A stretch of DNA of 64,000 nt from NCBI RefSeq assembly GCF_007828955.1, contig NZ_VIVR01000001.1:7192001-7256000 (forward strand), written 5' to 3'. The number at the start of each line of letters is the position of its first letter. Within the stretch, counting starts at the first letter, position 1. Positions 53,670-61,624 of the stretch are shown here, piece after piece. This DNA is from Kitasatospora atroaurantiaca (GTDB taxonomy: Bacteria > Actinomycetota > Actinomycetes > Streptomycetales > Streptomycetaceae). The notes beneath the pieces were generated by a model, which worked only from the letters and a program-made list of their open reading frames with translations, did not search any database and was not told where the DNA came from. Both the position numbers and the translations under genes were made by a program.

Positions 53670-54179
53670 ATGATCAAGGCTCATTCCCGAGGACTGGGGC
53701 TGCGCGCGGCGTCCGCCTGCGCCGCTGCGGCGATGCTCGCGGTCGGCTTGGGAGCGGCCACTCCGGCGGTCGCCCAGGACCGCGGTCACGGCGGGCACGG
53801 CCGCGGCGAGTACACCGTCGCGGTGGCGCTGGTCGAGCAGCCGCCGGTGTTCGGGGACCCGAACTCGATGAAGCCCGGTGACGTCCTGCTGTTCGAGGAG
53901 CCCGCCGTCGACCCGGGCGACGGACACCAGATCGGCGACTCGCTCACCCGGGTCCAGCTTCTCGAAGGCGGCAGCTACCTCCTCGACTGCACGGTCCGAC
54001 TTGCGGACGGCAACCTCGTCTTCTCCGGCGGCGAGGAGTTCGCCCACATGGAGCACTCCACCTTCGCTGTCACCGGCGGCACCGAGCGTTTCAGCGGCGC
54101 CCACGGGCAGGTGGACATCACCCTCACCACGATCAACGGGGCCGCCTCGGACCTGCTCACCTTCCACCTGCGCCGCTGA
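53670..54179 (+). CDS. Secreted allene-oxide-cyclase-barrel/dirigent-like protein
   Basis: ATG 53670; 169 residues. Signal peptide with AACAAAAMLAVGLGAATPAVAQ-like hydrophobic run. Barrel pattern: SMKPGDVLLFEEPAVDPGDG, LLDCTVRLADGNLVFSGGEE, FAVTGGTERFSGAHGQVDIT. The actinobacterial members are secreted and of unknown activity. Confidence 0.8.
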   Translation: MIKAHSRGLGLRAASACAAAAMLAVGLGAATPAVAQDRGHGGHGRGEYTVAVALVEQPPVFGDPNSMKPGDVLLFEEPAVDPGDGHQIGDSLTRVQLLEGGSYLLDCTVRLADGNLVFSGGEEFAHMEHSTFAVTGGTERFSGAHGQVDITLTTINGAASDLLTFHLRR

Positions 54180-54211
54180 CCCGCGGGGAGATCGCACTGT
54201 CCACTCACCGC

Positions 54212-54331
54212 CGGCACCTCCGGGGAGACGCGCGAGGGTACCTCCGGCTCGCGGCTCCCCTGATGGGGCGCCAGGTCCGTAGCTCGATCACCAAGGACCT
54301 GCGCGACCTCGAGCTCCGACTCACCGCCTGA
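54212..54331 (+). pseudogene. SRPBCC C-terminal fragment
   Basis: Frame: GDARGYLRLAAPLMGRQVRS, SITKDLRDLELRLTA, stop. Corresponds to the end of protein 47606 (GYYRLAAPLMARKVRSSLTK) with divergence, so it is from a paralogue. Confidence 0.75.
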
Positions 54332-54348
54332 GAGAACGGACGCCGGGC

Positions 54349-54450
54349 GTGCAGGCGATGGGGCTGATCAACGATCACGCGGAAGCCTGCGTGATCCGTC
54401 ATTCCAGGGCCGAGTGGGCGCGCGACAGCTTCACACGCCCGCAGCGCTGA
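54349..54450 (+). pseudogene. DNA-3-methyladenine glycosylase I C-terminal fragment
   Basis: Frame: VQAMGLINDHAEACVIRHSR then AEWARDSFTRPQR and stop. Corresponds to MQAMGLINDHARDCTIR of the intact tag gene at 31997. Confidence 0.75.
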
Positions 54451-54663
54451 GGACCTGACGCCGCCGGGATCTTGAATCCGCGTGCAGGCCGCGACCCGGT
54501 CTGCGCGGGGGCATGCCCGTCGACTTTCCGGCATAAGGTGCTGTCGGTCGGGAGCAGGCTGAAGAGCAATCCCGCATCAGCGAACCTGGCGGGTGGGCGC
54601 GGGGAGGTCGCCGATGGGGACCGCAGTGGTGATCCGAGGAGGCTCGGACCAAGCGCTCGGATC

Positions 54664-55062
54664 TCATCGGCCGGTGATGATGCGGCAGATGTCTCCCTCG
54701 GTACAGGTGGCCGGGTCCGTGGCGGAGGCGGAGTCGACCAGGTCGCGGAGCGTTGCGCGGGTCACGGCAAGCTCGGCGAGGCGGCGCTCGACGTCGGCGA
54801 GGTGCTCGGCGAGCAGCGCAGTGACGTGCTCGCACGGGGGTTGGCCGCCGTCGCGGACTGCGAGCACGCTGCGGATTTCGGCGAGGCTCAGGCCGGCGGT
54901 CTGCGCAGCACGGATGAACGAGATCCGAGCGGCGGCCCGGGACGGGTAATCGCGGTAGCCGCCGGGTGTGCGCGGTGGTGCGTCCAGCAGCCCGGCCTGC
55001 TCGTAGAAGCGCAGGGTCTTGGTCGTGGTGCCGGTGGCTCCGGCGAGGGCTCCGATGCGCAT
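54664..55062 (-). CDS. MerR-family metal-responsive regulator
   Basis: ATG 55062 after GGAGG; 132 residues. HTH MRIGALAGATGTTTKTLRFY, EQAGLLDAPPRTPGGYRDYP. C-terminal metal loop: PPCEHVTALL and PATCTEGDICRI place three Cys suitable for Hg/Zn/Pb sensing. Divergent from the MerB-like gene over a classic MerR promoter. Confidence 0.85.
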   Translation of the reverse strand: MRIGALAGATGTTTKTLRFYEQAGLLDAPPRTPGGYRDYPSRAAARISFIRAAQTAGLSLAEIRSVLAVRDGGQPPCEHVTALLAEHLADVERRLAELAVTRATLRDLVDSASATDPATCTEGDICRIITGR

Positions 55063-55078
55063 GCCTCCACGGTAGCTC

Positions 55079-55110
55079 TTGACCTTCCAGTGCGATGGAA
55101 GGTCTAGCGT
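55079..55110 (+). promoter_or_regulatory. MerR-type promoter/operator
   Basis: TTGACC (-35, 55079-55084) and TAGCGT (-10, 55105-55110) are 20 bases apart, longer than normal, as MerR activation requires. Between and overlapping them lies GACCTTCCA-GTGCGA-TGGAAGGTC, a perfect 9-bp dyad (55081-55104). Confidence 0.85.
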
Positions 55111-55143
55111 TGGCAGCAGTGGAGGACGAGGGAGGTGCCGGCT

Positions 55144-56118
55144 GTGCGGGTGGAGATGCTGACGGTCCCGGAGTGCCCGAACGGCCCGGTTCTGGAGGAG
55201 CGGCTTGCCGTGGTGCTGGCGGACCGTCCAGGTGTCGAGGTGCTGCACCGTGTGGTCGAGGACCAGGGGGCGGCTGGGCGACTCGGGATGCGTGGCTCGC
55301 CGACGCTGCTGGTCGACGGGATCGACCCGTTCGCTGCACCGGGCACGCCGACAAGTGTGTCCTGCCGCCTCTACCGCACTGCGGACGGTCGCGTGGACGG
55401 TGCCCCGAGCGTCGAGGAGCTGCGGCGCGTGCTCGGTCAGTCCGGCACGCCAGCCGCCGCCGATCCGTCGACGGGCCCGGCCGGGCGGGGTGGCCGGGGC
55501 AGGCTCGCCCCCGTCGAGGGCGGACACCGGGCGGTCCAGCAGGCCGTGCTGCGATCGTTCGCGGTCGTCGGCCGTGCGCCCGAAGCCGCCGATCTGGACC
55601 GGGTTACCCGGCCGTACGGCGTGCCGGCCGCGCAGGTGCTCGCGGAACTGGCCGCCGAGGACTTCCTCACCCTGGACGAGACGGGCCGGATCCGGGCCGC
55701 GTACCCGTTCTTGGCCACCGAGACCGATCACGTGGTCCACATCGCCGGCGGATCTTCGGTGTGGGCGATGTGCGCGATCGACGCGCTGGGCATCCCGGTC
55801 ATGCTCGGCCGCGACGCGGACATCACCTCCACCGACCCCGTCACCGGCCGGCCCATCCGGGTCGAGTTCACCGGCGGACGGGCCCGCTGGCAGCCGGCCT
55901 CGGCGGTGGTCTCCCACGGTGTACGTGCCGCAGGCGGACCAGCTGCGTCCGCGTGCTGCGGGTACCTGCGCTTCTTCACCGACCGCGCCACCGCCGCGCA
56001 TTGGATCGAGGCCCGGCCGGGGCTCAGCGGCGAGATCCTCACCCAGACGCAGGCCGAGCGCCTCGGCACCGCCATCTTCGGCCCACTGCTGACCACCGGC
56101 ATCGAACAGCCCGGGTGA
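55144..56118 (+). CDS. merB: Organomercurial lyase (MerB-like) with N-terminal thioredoxin-like domain
   Basis: GTG 55144 is favoured because GGGAGG is 8-9 bases upstream; a GTG at 55135 is also in frame. 324 residues. Thioredoxin-fold part (about 1-95): VEMLTVPECPNGPVLEERLA, MRGSPTLLVDGIDPF. MerB part (about 125-320): HIAGGSSVWAMCAIDALGIP contains the catalytic Cys and Asp three residues apart, and ACCGYLRFFTDR the second Cys. It cleaves C-Hg bonds. No merA lies beside it. Confidence 0.88.
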   Translation: MRVEMLTVPECPNGPVLEERLAVVLADRPGVEVLHRVVEDQGAAGRLGMRGSPTLLVDGIDPFAAPGTPTSVSCRLYRTADGRVDGAPSVEELRRVLGQSGTPAAADPSTGPAGRGGRGRLAPVEGGHRAVQQAVLRSFAVVGRAPEAADLDRVTRPYGVPAAQVLAELAAEDFLTLDETGRIRAAYPFLATETDHVVHIAGGSSVWAMCAIDALGIPVMLGRDADITSTDPVTGRPIRVEFTGGRARWQPASAVVSHGVRAAGGPAASACCGYLRFFTDRATAAHWIEARPGLSGEILTQTQAERLGTAIFGPLLTTGIEQPG

Positions 56119-56414
56119 GCCCGATGCCCGAGCCGACCGGGACCCCGCATCGTGACCCGCGTGGCCCGAGCAGCCCGCTGGGCCTGTTCGTGGCGGCCGC
56201 CGTCGCGGCGGTCGTCTGCTGCGCCGGGCCCGCCTTGATCATCGCCGCTGCCTCCGGCGCGCTCGCCGCGTGGCTCGGCAACCCGTGGGTGATCGCAGCT
56301 GCTGCGTTGACCGCAACGGCCGGCCTGTGGAGGTGGCTGTTGCGGCGCCGCCGACGGGCGTGCTGCCATCCAGGCCGCAAACCGGCGCGTGGTGCCGATC
56401 GACGCCGCCGCTGA
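56115..56414 (+). CDS. MerT-like small membrane protein
   Basis: GTG 56115 overlaps the merB stop (GTGA); 99 residues. Two helices; the first holds vicinal Cys (VAAVVCCAGPALIIAAASGA) as in mercury transporters MerT/MerC; the second is WVIAAAALTATAGLWRWLL. Further CC near the C-terminus (ACCHPGR). Mercury import or transfer is inferred from context. Confidence 0.7.
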   Translation: MSPMPEPTGTPHRDPRGPSSPLGLFVAAAVAAVVCCAGPALIIAAASGALAAWLGNPWVIAAAALTATAGLWRWLLRRRRRACCHPGRKPARGADRRRR

Positions 56415-56595
56415 CACCCCACCGAGGACGACGACGCGGCTCAGTTTCTCCGCGTTGCAGACGTAGTGGAGGCCGGTGATGTGGGCGCCCTCGGAAGTAC
56501 TGACGCGCCGCACGCAGGCCGCTGGCCAGACACTGCACCGTACCGAGCACGAGCCAGGTCACGAGGCCGGTGACGGAGTGGGTGGCGCCGCCGGC

Positions 56596-57384
56596 TTACT
56601 CCAGGTGTAGCTCCAACGCAGCGAGGAATGCGTCCGGGTTCTCGAGGTGACAGGCGTGGTCGCCAGGCAGCTCGAGGATGCGGGTATCGGGCAGTCGTTC
56701 GTCGAGGACGGCGACGACCCGTTTGAGCCAGTCGGTGGTCGCGGAGCCGTGGACCAGGAGGACGGGGCACCGGATGCCGGCGAGTTCGGCGACGTCGCGG
56801 TCGGGCCGGTCGGCCTGCTCCGAGCTCCAGGACAGGGCCATCCGGTGCGGGACCCAGCGCGGCCAGGCGGGGTGGTTGCGGGCCTGGTCCTTCGATTGCG
56901 CGAGTCCGGCGAGTTCGAGGAACTCGGCCAGGTCGTCCTCGCACACGTCCTGTCCGGCCAGCGCATGCAGGAACTGGTTCAAGCGGGTGACCTCGGGGTC
57001 GGACTCGCCGAGGCCGTCGAGGATCCAGTACGCCGCGGGCTCCACGAGCGTCAGCGTCCTCACCCGCTCCGGATGGGCCAGGGCGAACTCGATGAGGGCG
57101 CGCCCGCCGCCGGACCACCCCGTGAAGTCGGCGGTCTCGATCCCGAGGGCGTCCATGGTCATGAGCAGCGATTCACGCTCGATCGCCGCGGTGTATCCGG
57201 CGTCGCCGCGCTCGCCGGCGGAGCCGAGCTCGTTGTGGATTGGTTGCACCCTGATGGTCCTGCGTCTCGCTGACAGGGCGTCCGCGAGCGGTGTCCACGA
57301 CACCCATCCGGTGAGCCCGCCGGGCACCAGGACCACCGGCGGTCCCTCGCCCTTCACCTCGTGGAGCAGGACCCTCGGTTTCAT
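56596..57384 (-). CDS. Alpha/beta-hydrolase
   Basis: ATG 57384; 262 residues. VVLVPGGLTGWVSWTPLADA, nucleophile elbow GWSGGGRAL (Ser about 95), cap region 130-190, CPVLLVHGSAT and catalytic His in LPGDHACHLENPDAFL. Esterase or lactonase-like; substrate unknown. Confidence 0.85.
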   Translation of the reverse strand: MKPRVLLHEVKGEGPPVVLVPGGLTGWVSWTPLADALSARRRTIRVQPIHNELGSAGERGDAGYTAAIERESLLMTMDALGIETADFTGWSGGGRALIEFALAHPERVRTLTLVEPAAYWILDGLGESDPEVTRLNQFLHALAGQDVCEDDLAEFLELAGLAQSKDQARNHPAWPRWVPHRMALSWSSEQADRPDRDVAELAGIRCPVLLVHGSATTDWLKRVVAVLDERLPDTRILELPGDHACHLENPDAFLAALELHLE

Positions 57385-57622
57385 CGTCCACCTCTGACGG
57401 GTTGACAGCAGATCCCGTCAACGTAACCGCGATCCGGACTTCGCGCAGAGGATGTCGGCTGCGAAAAGTTCGAAGCACCAGACACTTATGTCCAGGTGAG
57501 CTCAGAAGAGTGCGTCCTGGTCGGTGGGGTCAGGCTGGCGCGGGTTGCATGGGCGGTGGACCGACGGCAGGGCGTCGAGGAGCGAGGGCACTCAGCATGC
57601 CAGGACGGACAGCGGGCCAGGG

Positions 57623-58426
57623 TCAGAACCTGTGGTCGAAGACCGCGGTGACCGGCGCATGGTCGGACCAGCGCTCCTCGTGGGTGGCGGCACGCTCGAC
57701 GTAGGCCTTGACGGCCCGCTCGGCCAGGCCGGGGGAGGCGATCTGGTAGTCGATCCGCCAGCCCGAGTCGTTGTCGAAAGCGCGGCCGCGGTAGGACCAC
57801 CAGGAGTAGGGGCCGACCTGGTCGGGGTGGAGTTGGCGGACGACGTCGACGTAGCCGGCCTCGTCGAGGACCCGGGTGAGCCAGGCGCGCTCCTCGGGGA
57901 GGAAGCCGGCGTTCTTCTGGTTGGCCTTCCAGTTCTTGAGGTCGGCCTCGCGGTGGGCGATGTTCCAGTCGCCGCAGACCACGACCTCGCGGCCGTCCTC
58001 GGCGGCGCGCTGGCGCAGCTCGGTGAGGTGGACGAGGAACTCCGCCATGAAGCGTTCCTTCTCGTCCTGGCGCTCCGTACCGACCTCACCCGAGGGGAGA
58101 TAGAGGCTGGCCACCGTCATTCCCGGCAGGTCGATTTCCACATATCTGCCCGAATTGTCGAATTCGGCGGATCCGAATCCGATCGCCGTCCGCTCCGGTG
58201 CTTTCCGCGAGAGCAAGGCGACGCCCGCGCGCCCCTTCGTCGCCGCGGGCGCCCACACCGCGTGCCAGCCGGGCAGCTCCCGCAGCTCGACGGGCAGCTG
58301 ACCGGGCTCGCACCGTACCTCCTGCAGGCAGATCACGTCCGCCCGGGTGGCGGAGAGCCACTCGAGGAAGCCCTTCTTGGCGGCCGCCCTCACACCGTTC
58401 ACATTGACACTCGTCACCACAGTCAC
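57623..58426 (-). CDS. xth: Exodeoxyribonuclease III
   Basis: GTG 58426 gives VTSVNVNGVRAAAKKG; 267 residues, standard length. Motifs: VICLQEVRCEPGQLP (metal Glu), YLPSGEVG, VVVCGDWNIAHREADLKNWK, YSWWSYRGRAF, DNDSGWRIDYQIAS and ERWSDHAPVT with the catalytic Asp-His. DNA repair nuclease acting at AP sites. Its 3' part includes the 98-bp block repeated at 18205. Confidence 0.93.
   Translation of the reverse strand: MTVVTSVNVNGVRAAAKKGFLEWLSATRADVICLQEVRCEPGQLPVELRELPGWHAVWAPAATKGRAGVALLSRKAPERTAIGFGSAEFDNSGRYVEIDLPGMTVASLYLPSGEVGTERQDEKERFMAEFLVHLTELRQRAAEDGREVVVCGDWNIAHREADLKNWKANQKNAGFLPEERAWLTRVLDEAGYVDVVRQLHPDQVGPYSWWSYRGRAFDNDSGWRIDYQIASPGLAERAVKAYVERAATHEERWSDHAPVTAVFDHRF
57663..57760. 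repeat. Right copy of the 98-bp xth repeat (possible att site)
   Basis: Identical to 18205-18302 in the same orientation, 39.4 kb apart. Lies inside the intact xth gene. Confidence 0.7.
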
Positions 58427-58480
58427 CGGGGAAGGGTAACCGGCGCGGCCCGGCGGGTGTGCCCGACCGCACTGCGTCAT

Positions 58481-58515
58481 TGGTCTTGACCATCTCCTCG
58501 GGCACCCCCTAGGGT
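58481..58515 (+). promoter_or_regulatory. GntR promoter with dre-like operator
   Basis: TGGTCTTGACCA (58481-58492) is a perfect palindrome matching the DasR/HutC-type dre core TGGTCTAGACCA at all but one base. It contains TTGACC as -35, followed 18 bases later by TAGGGT (58510-58515) as -10. Binding would block the promoter. Confidence 0.65.
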
Positions 58516-58626
58516 CGCTTACTGCAAAGACCTTTAATAAAGAAGGACGGATAAAGCCCGCCCCTCCCACCTGCCGCAACACCGGGGCACGGGGCAGGCC
58601 CGCACTCCTTCAGGGTGGAGGACACG

Positions 58627-59412
58627 GTGGGGCAAGGACAGCTCACGGCAGCACCGGAGCCGAAGTACTGGCACCTGCGTACCGTCCTGGTGCGCACCAT
58701 CGACTCGGAGTTCTCCACCGGCCAGGTACTTCCGAACGAGCGTGAGCTCGCCGCCCGCTTCGGTGTGGCGCGGGCCACTCTCCGGCAGGCGCTCGACCAG
58801 CTGGAGCTTGAGGGCCGACTGGTCCGCCGCCGTGGCATCGGCACGCTGATCGCCGCGCCGCGCGTCGGCGTCCCGGTCAGCCGTCGCGAGGAGGGCTGGC
58901 CCGGCACCACCCGTACCCAGGCCTGGCGCGCGGTCGACTGCGTCAGCGCCCCGGCCTCCGCCCAGCTCGCGCTGGCCCTCGGCATCCCGCCGGGCGAGAC
59001 GGTGCACACCGTCCGCCGGCTGCGGCTGGTGCAGGGTCAGATCATGGCCGCCGAGTCGCTGCACGTCCCGGACTCGGCGGTGCCGCTCCTGCCCGCCGTC
59101 CCGCATGTGGTGGGTGGGGCGGCGGAGAGCGACCGGGCCCGCTCGGTGCTGCGCCAGCTGGACCGCCTCGGTGTCGACGGTGAGTCCCGCTCGGTCGAGC
59201 TCGGCGTCGCCGAGGCCAAGGAGGCCACCCTGCTGGAGCGCCCGCCGGGCACCCCGGTCCTGGTGGTCACCACCCAGTACGCCGCCGCCGGCCGGCTGGT
59301 CGCGCTCGCCGTCTCCACCTACCGCGCCGACACCTGCAAGCTGACCTTCGGGGAGACCGGCCTGGTCGAGGTCACCCCGGTCGAGGCCGGGGCCGTCCGC
59401 ACCGCCTCCTGA
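58627..59412 (+). CDS. GntR-family (HutC/UTRA) regulator
   Basis: GTG 58627 favoured by GTGGAGGA (58615 is an in-frame alternative); 261 residues. Winged helix: VLPNERELAARFGVARATLR, QALDQLELEGRLVRRRGIGT. UTRA domain about 95-255 with ALGIPPGETVHTVRRLRLVQ and VVTTQYAAAGRLVALAVSTY. DasR-like regulators sense amino-sugar phosphates; the dre-like site upstream supports autoregulation. Confidence 0.88.
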   Translation: MGQGQLTAAPEPKYWHLRTVLVRTIDSEFSTGQVLPNERELAARFGVARATLRQALDQLELEGRLVRRRGIGTLIAAPRVGVPVSRREEGWPGTTRTQAWRAVDCVSAPASAQLALALGIPPGETVHTVRRLRLVQGQIMAAESLHVPDSAVPLLPAVPHVVGGAAESDRARSVLRQLDRLGVDGESRSVELGVAEAKEATLLERPPGTPVLVVTTQYAAAGRLVALAVSTYRADTCKLTFGETGLVEVTPVEAGAVRTAS

Positions 59413-59427
59413 CCACACGGCTCCAAG

Positions 59428-59473
59428 GCCTCGGGCCCGTACGCGACAGAGATCTCGCGTACGGGCCCGAGGC
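59428..59473. terminator. Perfect 19-bp hairpin terminator between convergent genes
   Basis: Left arm GCCTCGGGCCCGTACGCGA (59428-59446), 8-base loop, exact reverse complement 59455-59473. Serves the GntR gene (plus) and the ROK gene (minus). Confidence 0.85.
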
Positions 59474-59493
59474 ATGTTCGGGGCGAGCCGGCG

Positions 59494-60765
59494 TCAGCGT
59501 GCCGAGGCCCCGGGCGGGTCGACCGCGAAGAGCTGTTCCTCGACGTGGTCCAGTGCCACCCGAAGCGCGCCCATCGCGACCACCTCCGAGCCGAGCGACG
59601 CCAGCGCGACCTCCGGCGCCCGCAAGCAGTAGAGCTCCAACTGCTCCCGCAGCGGCTCCAGTACGCCGTCGAGACCGGCCGCCCAGCCGCCGACCACCAC
59701 CAACTCCGGGTCCAGCGCGAGGACCAGCGCCGCCACATCGTGCACCAGCCGCCGCAGGAAGCGGTCCATGGCCACCTGCGCGACCTCGTCCCCCTCCCGG
59801 GCCAGCCGCAGCACCCGCGCCACCGCCGCCTCGTCCAGCGGGTCGAGCGGCTTGCCGGTGGTGGAGAGCAGCCGCTCCGGCGTGGCCTCCTGGCCGAGCA
59901 GGTGCAGCGCGCCGATCTCGCCGGCCGCGCCGCCGAAGCCGCGGTGCAGCCGGCCGTTGATCAGCGAGCCTGCGCCGGGGCTCAGGCCGGCCATCACGAA
60001 GACCACATCGCCCTTGCCGACCGCCGCCCCCTGCCAGTGCTCGGCGATGGCGGCCAGGTTGGCGTCGTTCTCGATCACCACCGGGCAGCGGAAGGAGCGC
60101 CGCAGCCGGGCTCCCAGGTCCAGGCCGGTCCAGCCGGGGATCGCGGTGCCGAGCCGGACGGTGCCCTCACGGTCGACGATCCCGGGGGTGCCGACGGCGA
60201 CCGCCCAGAGGCTGTCCCGGGAGACCCCGGCCTTGCGCAGCACCTCGGCGACGGTCGTCCGGACGCAGCTCAGCCGCTCGTCGGCGTCGAGCGTCTCGCC
60301 CACCGGCTTGGCGTGGGTGCCCAGCACCTCACCCGTCAGATCGGCGAGGATCACCCGGATGTCGTGCACCCCGACCTCGACGCCCAGGATGTGCCCGGCC
60401 TCGGCGCGGAACCTGAACCAGCGTGCGGGCCGCCCGCGCTGACGGCCGTTGTCCTGCGTGTGCTCGACCTCGGCGACCAGACCGGACTCCATCAGACCCT
60501 CGATCACCCCTTCGACCGTCGGCCGGGACAGCCCGGTGTCGCCGACCAGCTGAGTGAGAGTGACCGACTGGCCGTCACGCAGTGCGCGCAACGTGACCGC
60601 AGCGTTGATCCGACGCAGCAGGGAGGAGTCTCCTCCGGTGAGCCGATCCGCCAAGACGCTGCCCTTCCGCGTGCGCGCCACAGCTCTGGCGCGCGGTGCC
60701 GAGTGCGCGGGGACCACCGAAACACCCCGCGAGACTTCGCCGACCGGGCAGCGTGCCCTGCTCAT
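59494..60765 (-). CDS. ROK-family transcriptional regulator
   Basis: Start ambiguous: ATG 60765 chosen, GTG 60822 also in frame, neither with a strong site. 423 residues from 60765. HTH about 55-115: RRINAAVTLRALRDGQSVTL, GLSRPTVEGVIEGL. ROK sugar-kinase-like domain: ILGVEVGVHDIRVILADLTG, VVIENDANLAAIAEHW and LHRGFGGAAGEIGAL. Typical repressor of sugar genes. Confidence 0.88.
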   Translation of the reverse strand: MSRARCPVGEVSRGVSVVPAHSAPRARAVARTRKGSVLADRLTGGDSSLLRRINAAVTLRALRDGQSVTLTQLVGDTGLSRPTVEGVIEGLMESGLVAEVEHTQDNGRQRGRPARWFRFRAEAGHILGVEVGVHDIRVILADLTGEVLGTHAKPVGETLDADERLSCVRTTVAEVLRKAGVSRDSLWAVAVGTPGIVDREGTVRLGTAIPGWTGLDLGARLRRSFRCPVVIENDANLAAIAEHWQGAAVGKGDVVFVMAGLSPGAGSLINGRLHRGFGGAAGEIGALHLLGQEATPERLLSTTGKPLDPLDEAAVARVLRLAREGDEVAQVAMDRFLRRLVHDVAALVLALDPELVVVGGWAAGLDGVLEPLREQLELYCLRAPEVALASLGSEVVAMGALRVALDHVEEQLFAVDPPGASAR

Positions 60766-61074
60766 CAACCGCGCGGGGTCACGGCGCCGGAGGGCGTGAG
60801 CCGGATCGTACCCGCGAGCCACCTCGGCCGCGAGCGTTTCCGCAGCTCATAACGGCTTCGGTATCGAAACGGTACGTAGCCCCGTGCCGCTCGGGTGGAC
60901 AGGCGCCACGCCATCGCGGTCTTCACCGGACGGTCCTTCAGATCCGCCATCGGGCAGTGCATGAATTCATTCATACCCTTGCCATCATGTGAGAATATGT
61001 GCATATTGGCTGGGCATGCGCGGCTGCGCCGGGTCAACAGCAGCCCGCGCCGATCCGACGAGAAGGTGGCGACG
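60766..61074. other. Promoter region, no gene
   Basis: Divergent space between the ROK gene and the gene at 61075. AT-rich around 60963-61010 (ATGTGAGAATATGTGCATATTG), suiting a promoter or operator. Confidence 0.35.
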
Positions 61075-61482
61075 ATGCTCCTGTCAGCCCAGACAACAGC
61101 CTGTACATCGACCTACCGCAGCCCCGACTGGCCCGGACAGATCACGCCGTTCGGCACCCCGGGTTGGGAGCACAGCGCCGCACGCTGGCTGCGTGGACTG
61201 CTGCCGGCCCGCTACTCCTCCTACGCGACGATGACGGGCCAGTACACCGTCCTCGCCCGGCACGTCCAGCTTCAGCTCCAGCACGAGCAGCGTGCCCTTC
61301 GGGTAGGGCTGCACACGGCTCGCGTCGACCTGCGGACGATGGGTGTCTCCGACCAGGTCATAGAGCAGACGATCCGGTTGTACGCCACTGAGCTCTCGGT
61401 GCTCCACGACACCGCCCGCAGCGTTCGACTGGTCACCCGGGCCCTCCTGAACGGCGCCGGCCTGCCCCGGACCACCTGGTAG
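61075..61482 (+). CDS. Conserved small protein of unknown function
   Basis: ATG 61075 after GAGAAGG; 135 residues, mainly helical in the second half (YTVLARHVQLQLQHEQRALR, VSDQVIEQTIRLYATELSVL). No signal peptide or known motif. Product not recognised. Confidence 0.6.
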   Translation: MLLSAQTTACTSTYRSPDWPGQITPFGTPGWEHSAARWLRGLLPARYSSYATMTGQYTVLARHVQLQLQHEQRALRVGLHTARVDLRTMGVSDQVIEQTIRLYATELSVLHDTARSVRLVTRALLNGAGLPRTTW

Positions 61483-61624
61483 CGGCACCCGTGCGGGCCG
61501 TGCCGGCAGACAGACCCCGATCCTGCGGGGGTGCGCTCGGTGTCGCCCGCTGTCCCGGCCGAACCCCGGCACGAATACGCTCGTACTCAGCGGCCCGCGA
61601 GGGAATCCGAGGGAAGGGTGGATC

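Noticed and set aside
56415..56595. Short minus-strand reading with TSEGAHITGLHYVCNAEKLS
   Set aside because: Protein-like but unmatched, very short and without start or ribosome site.
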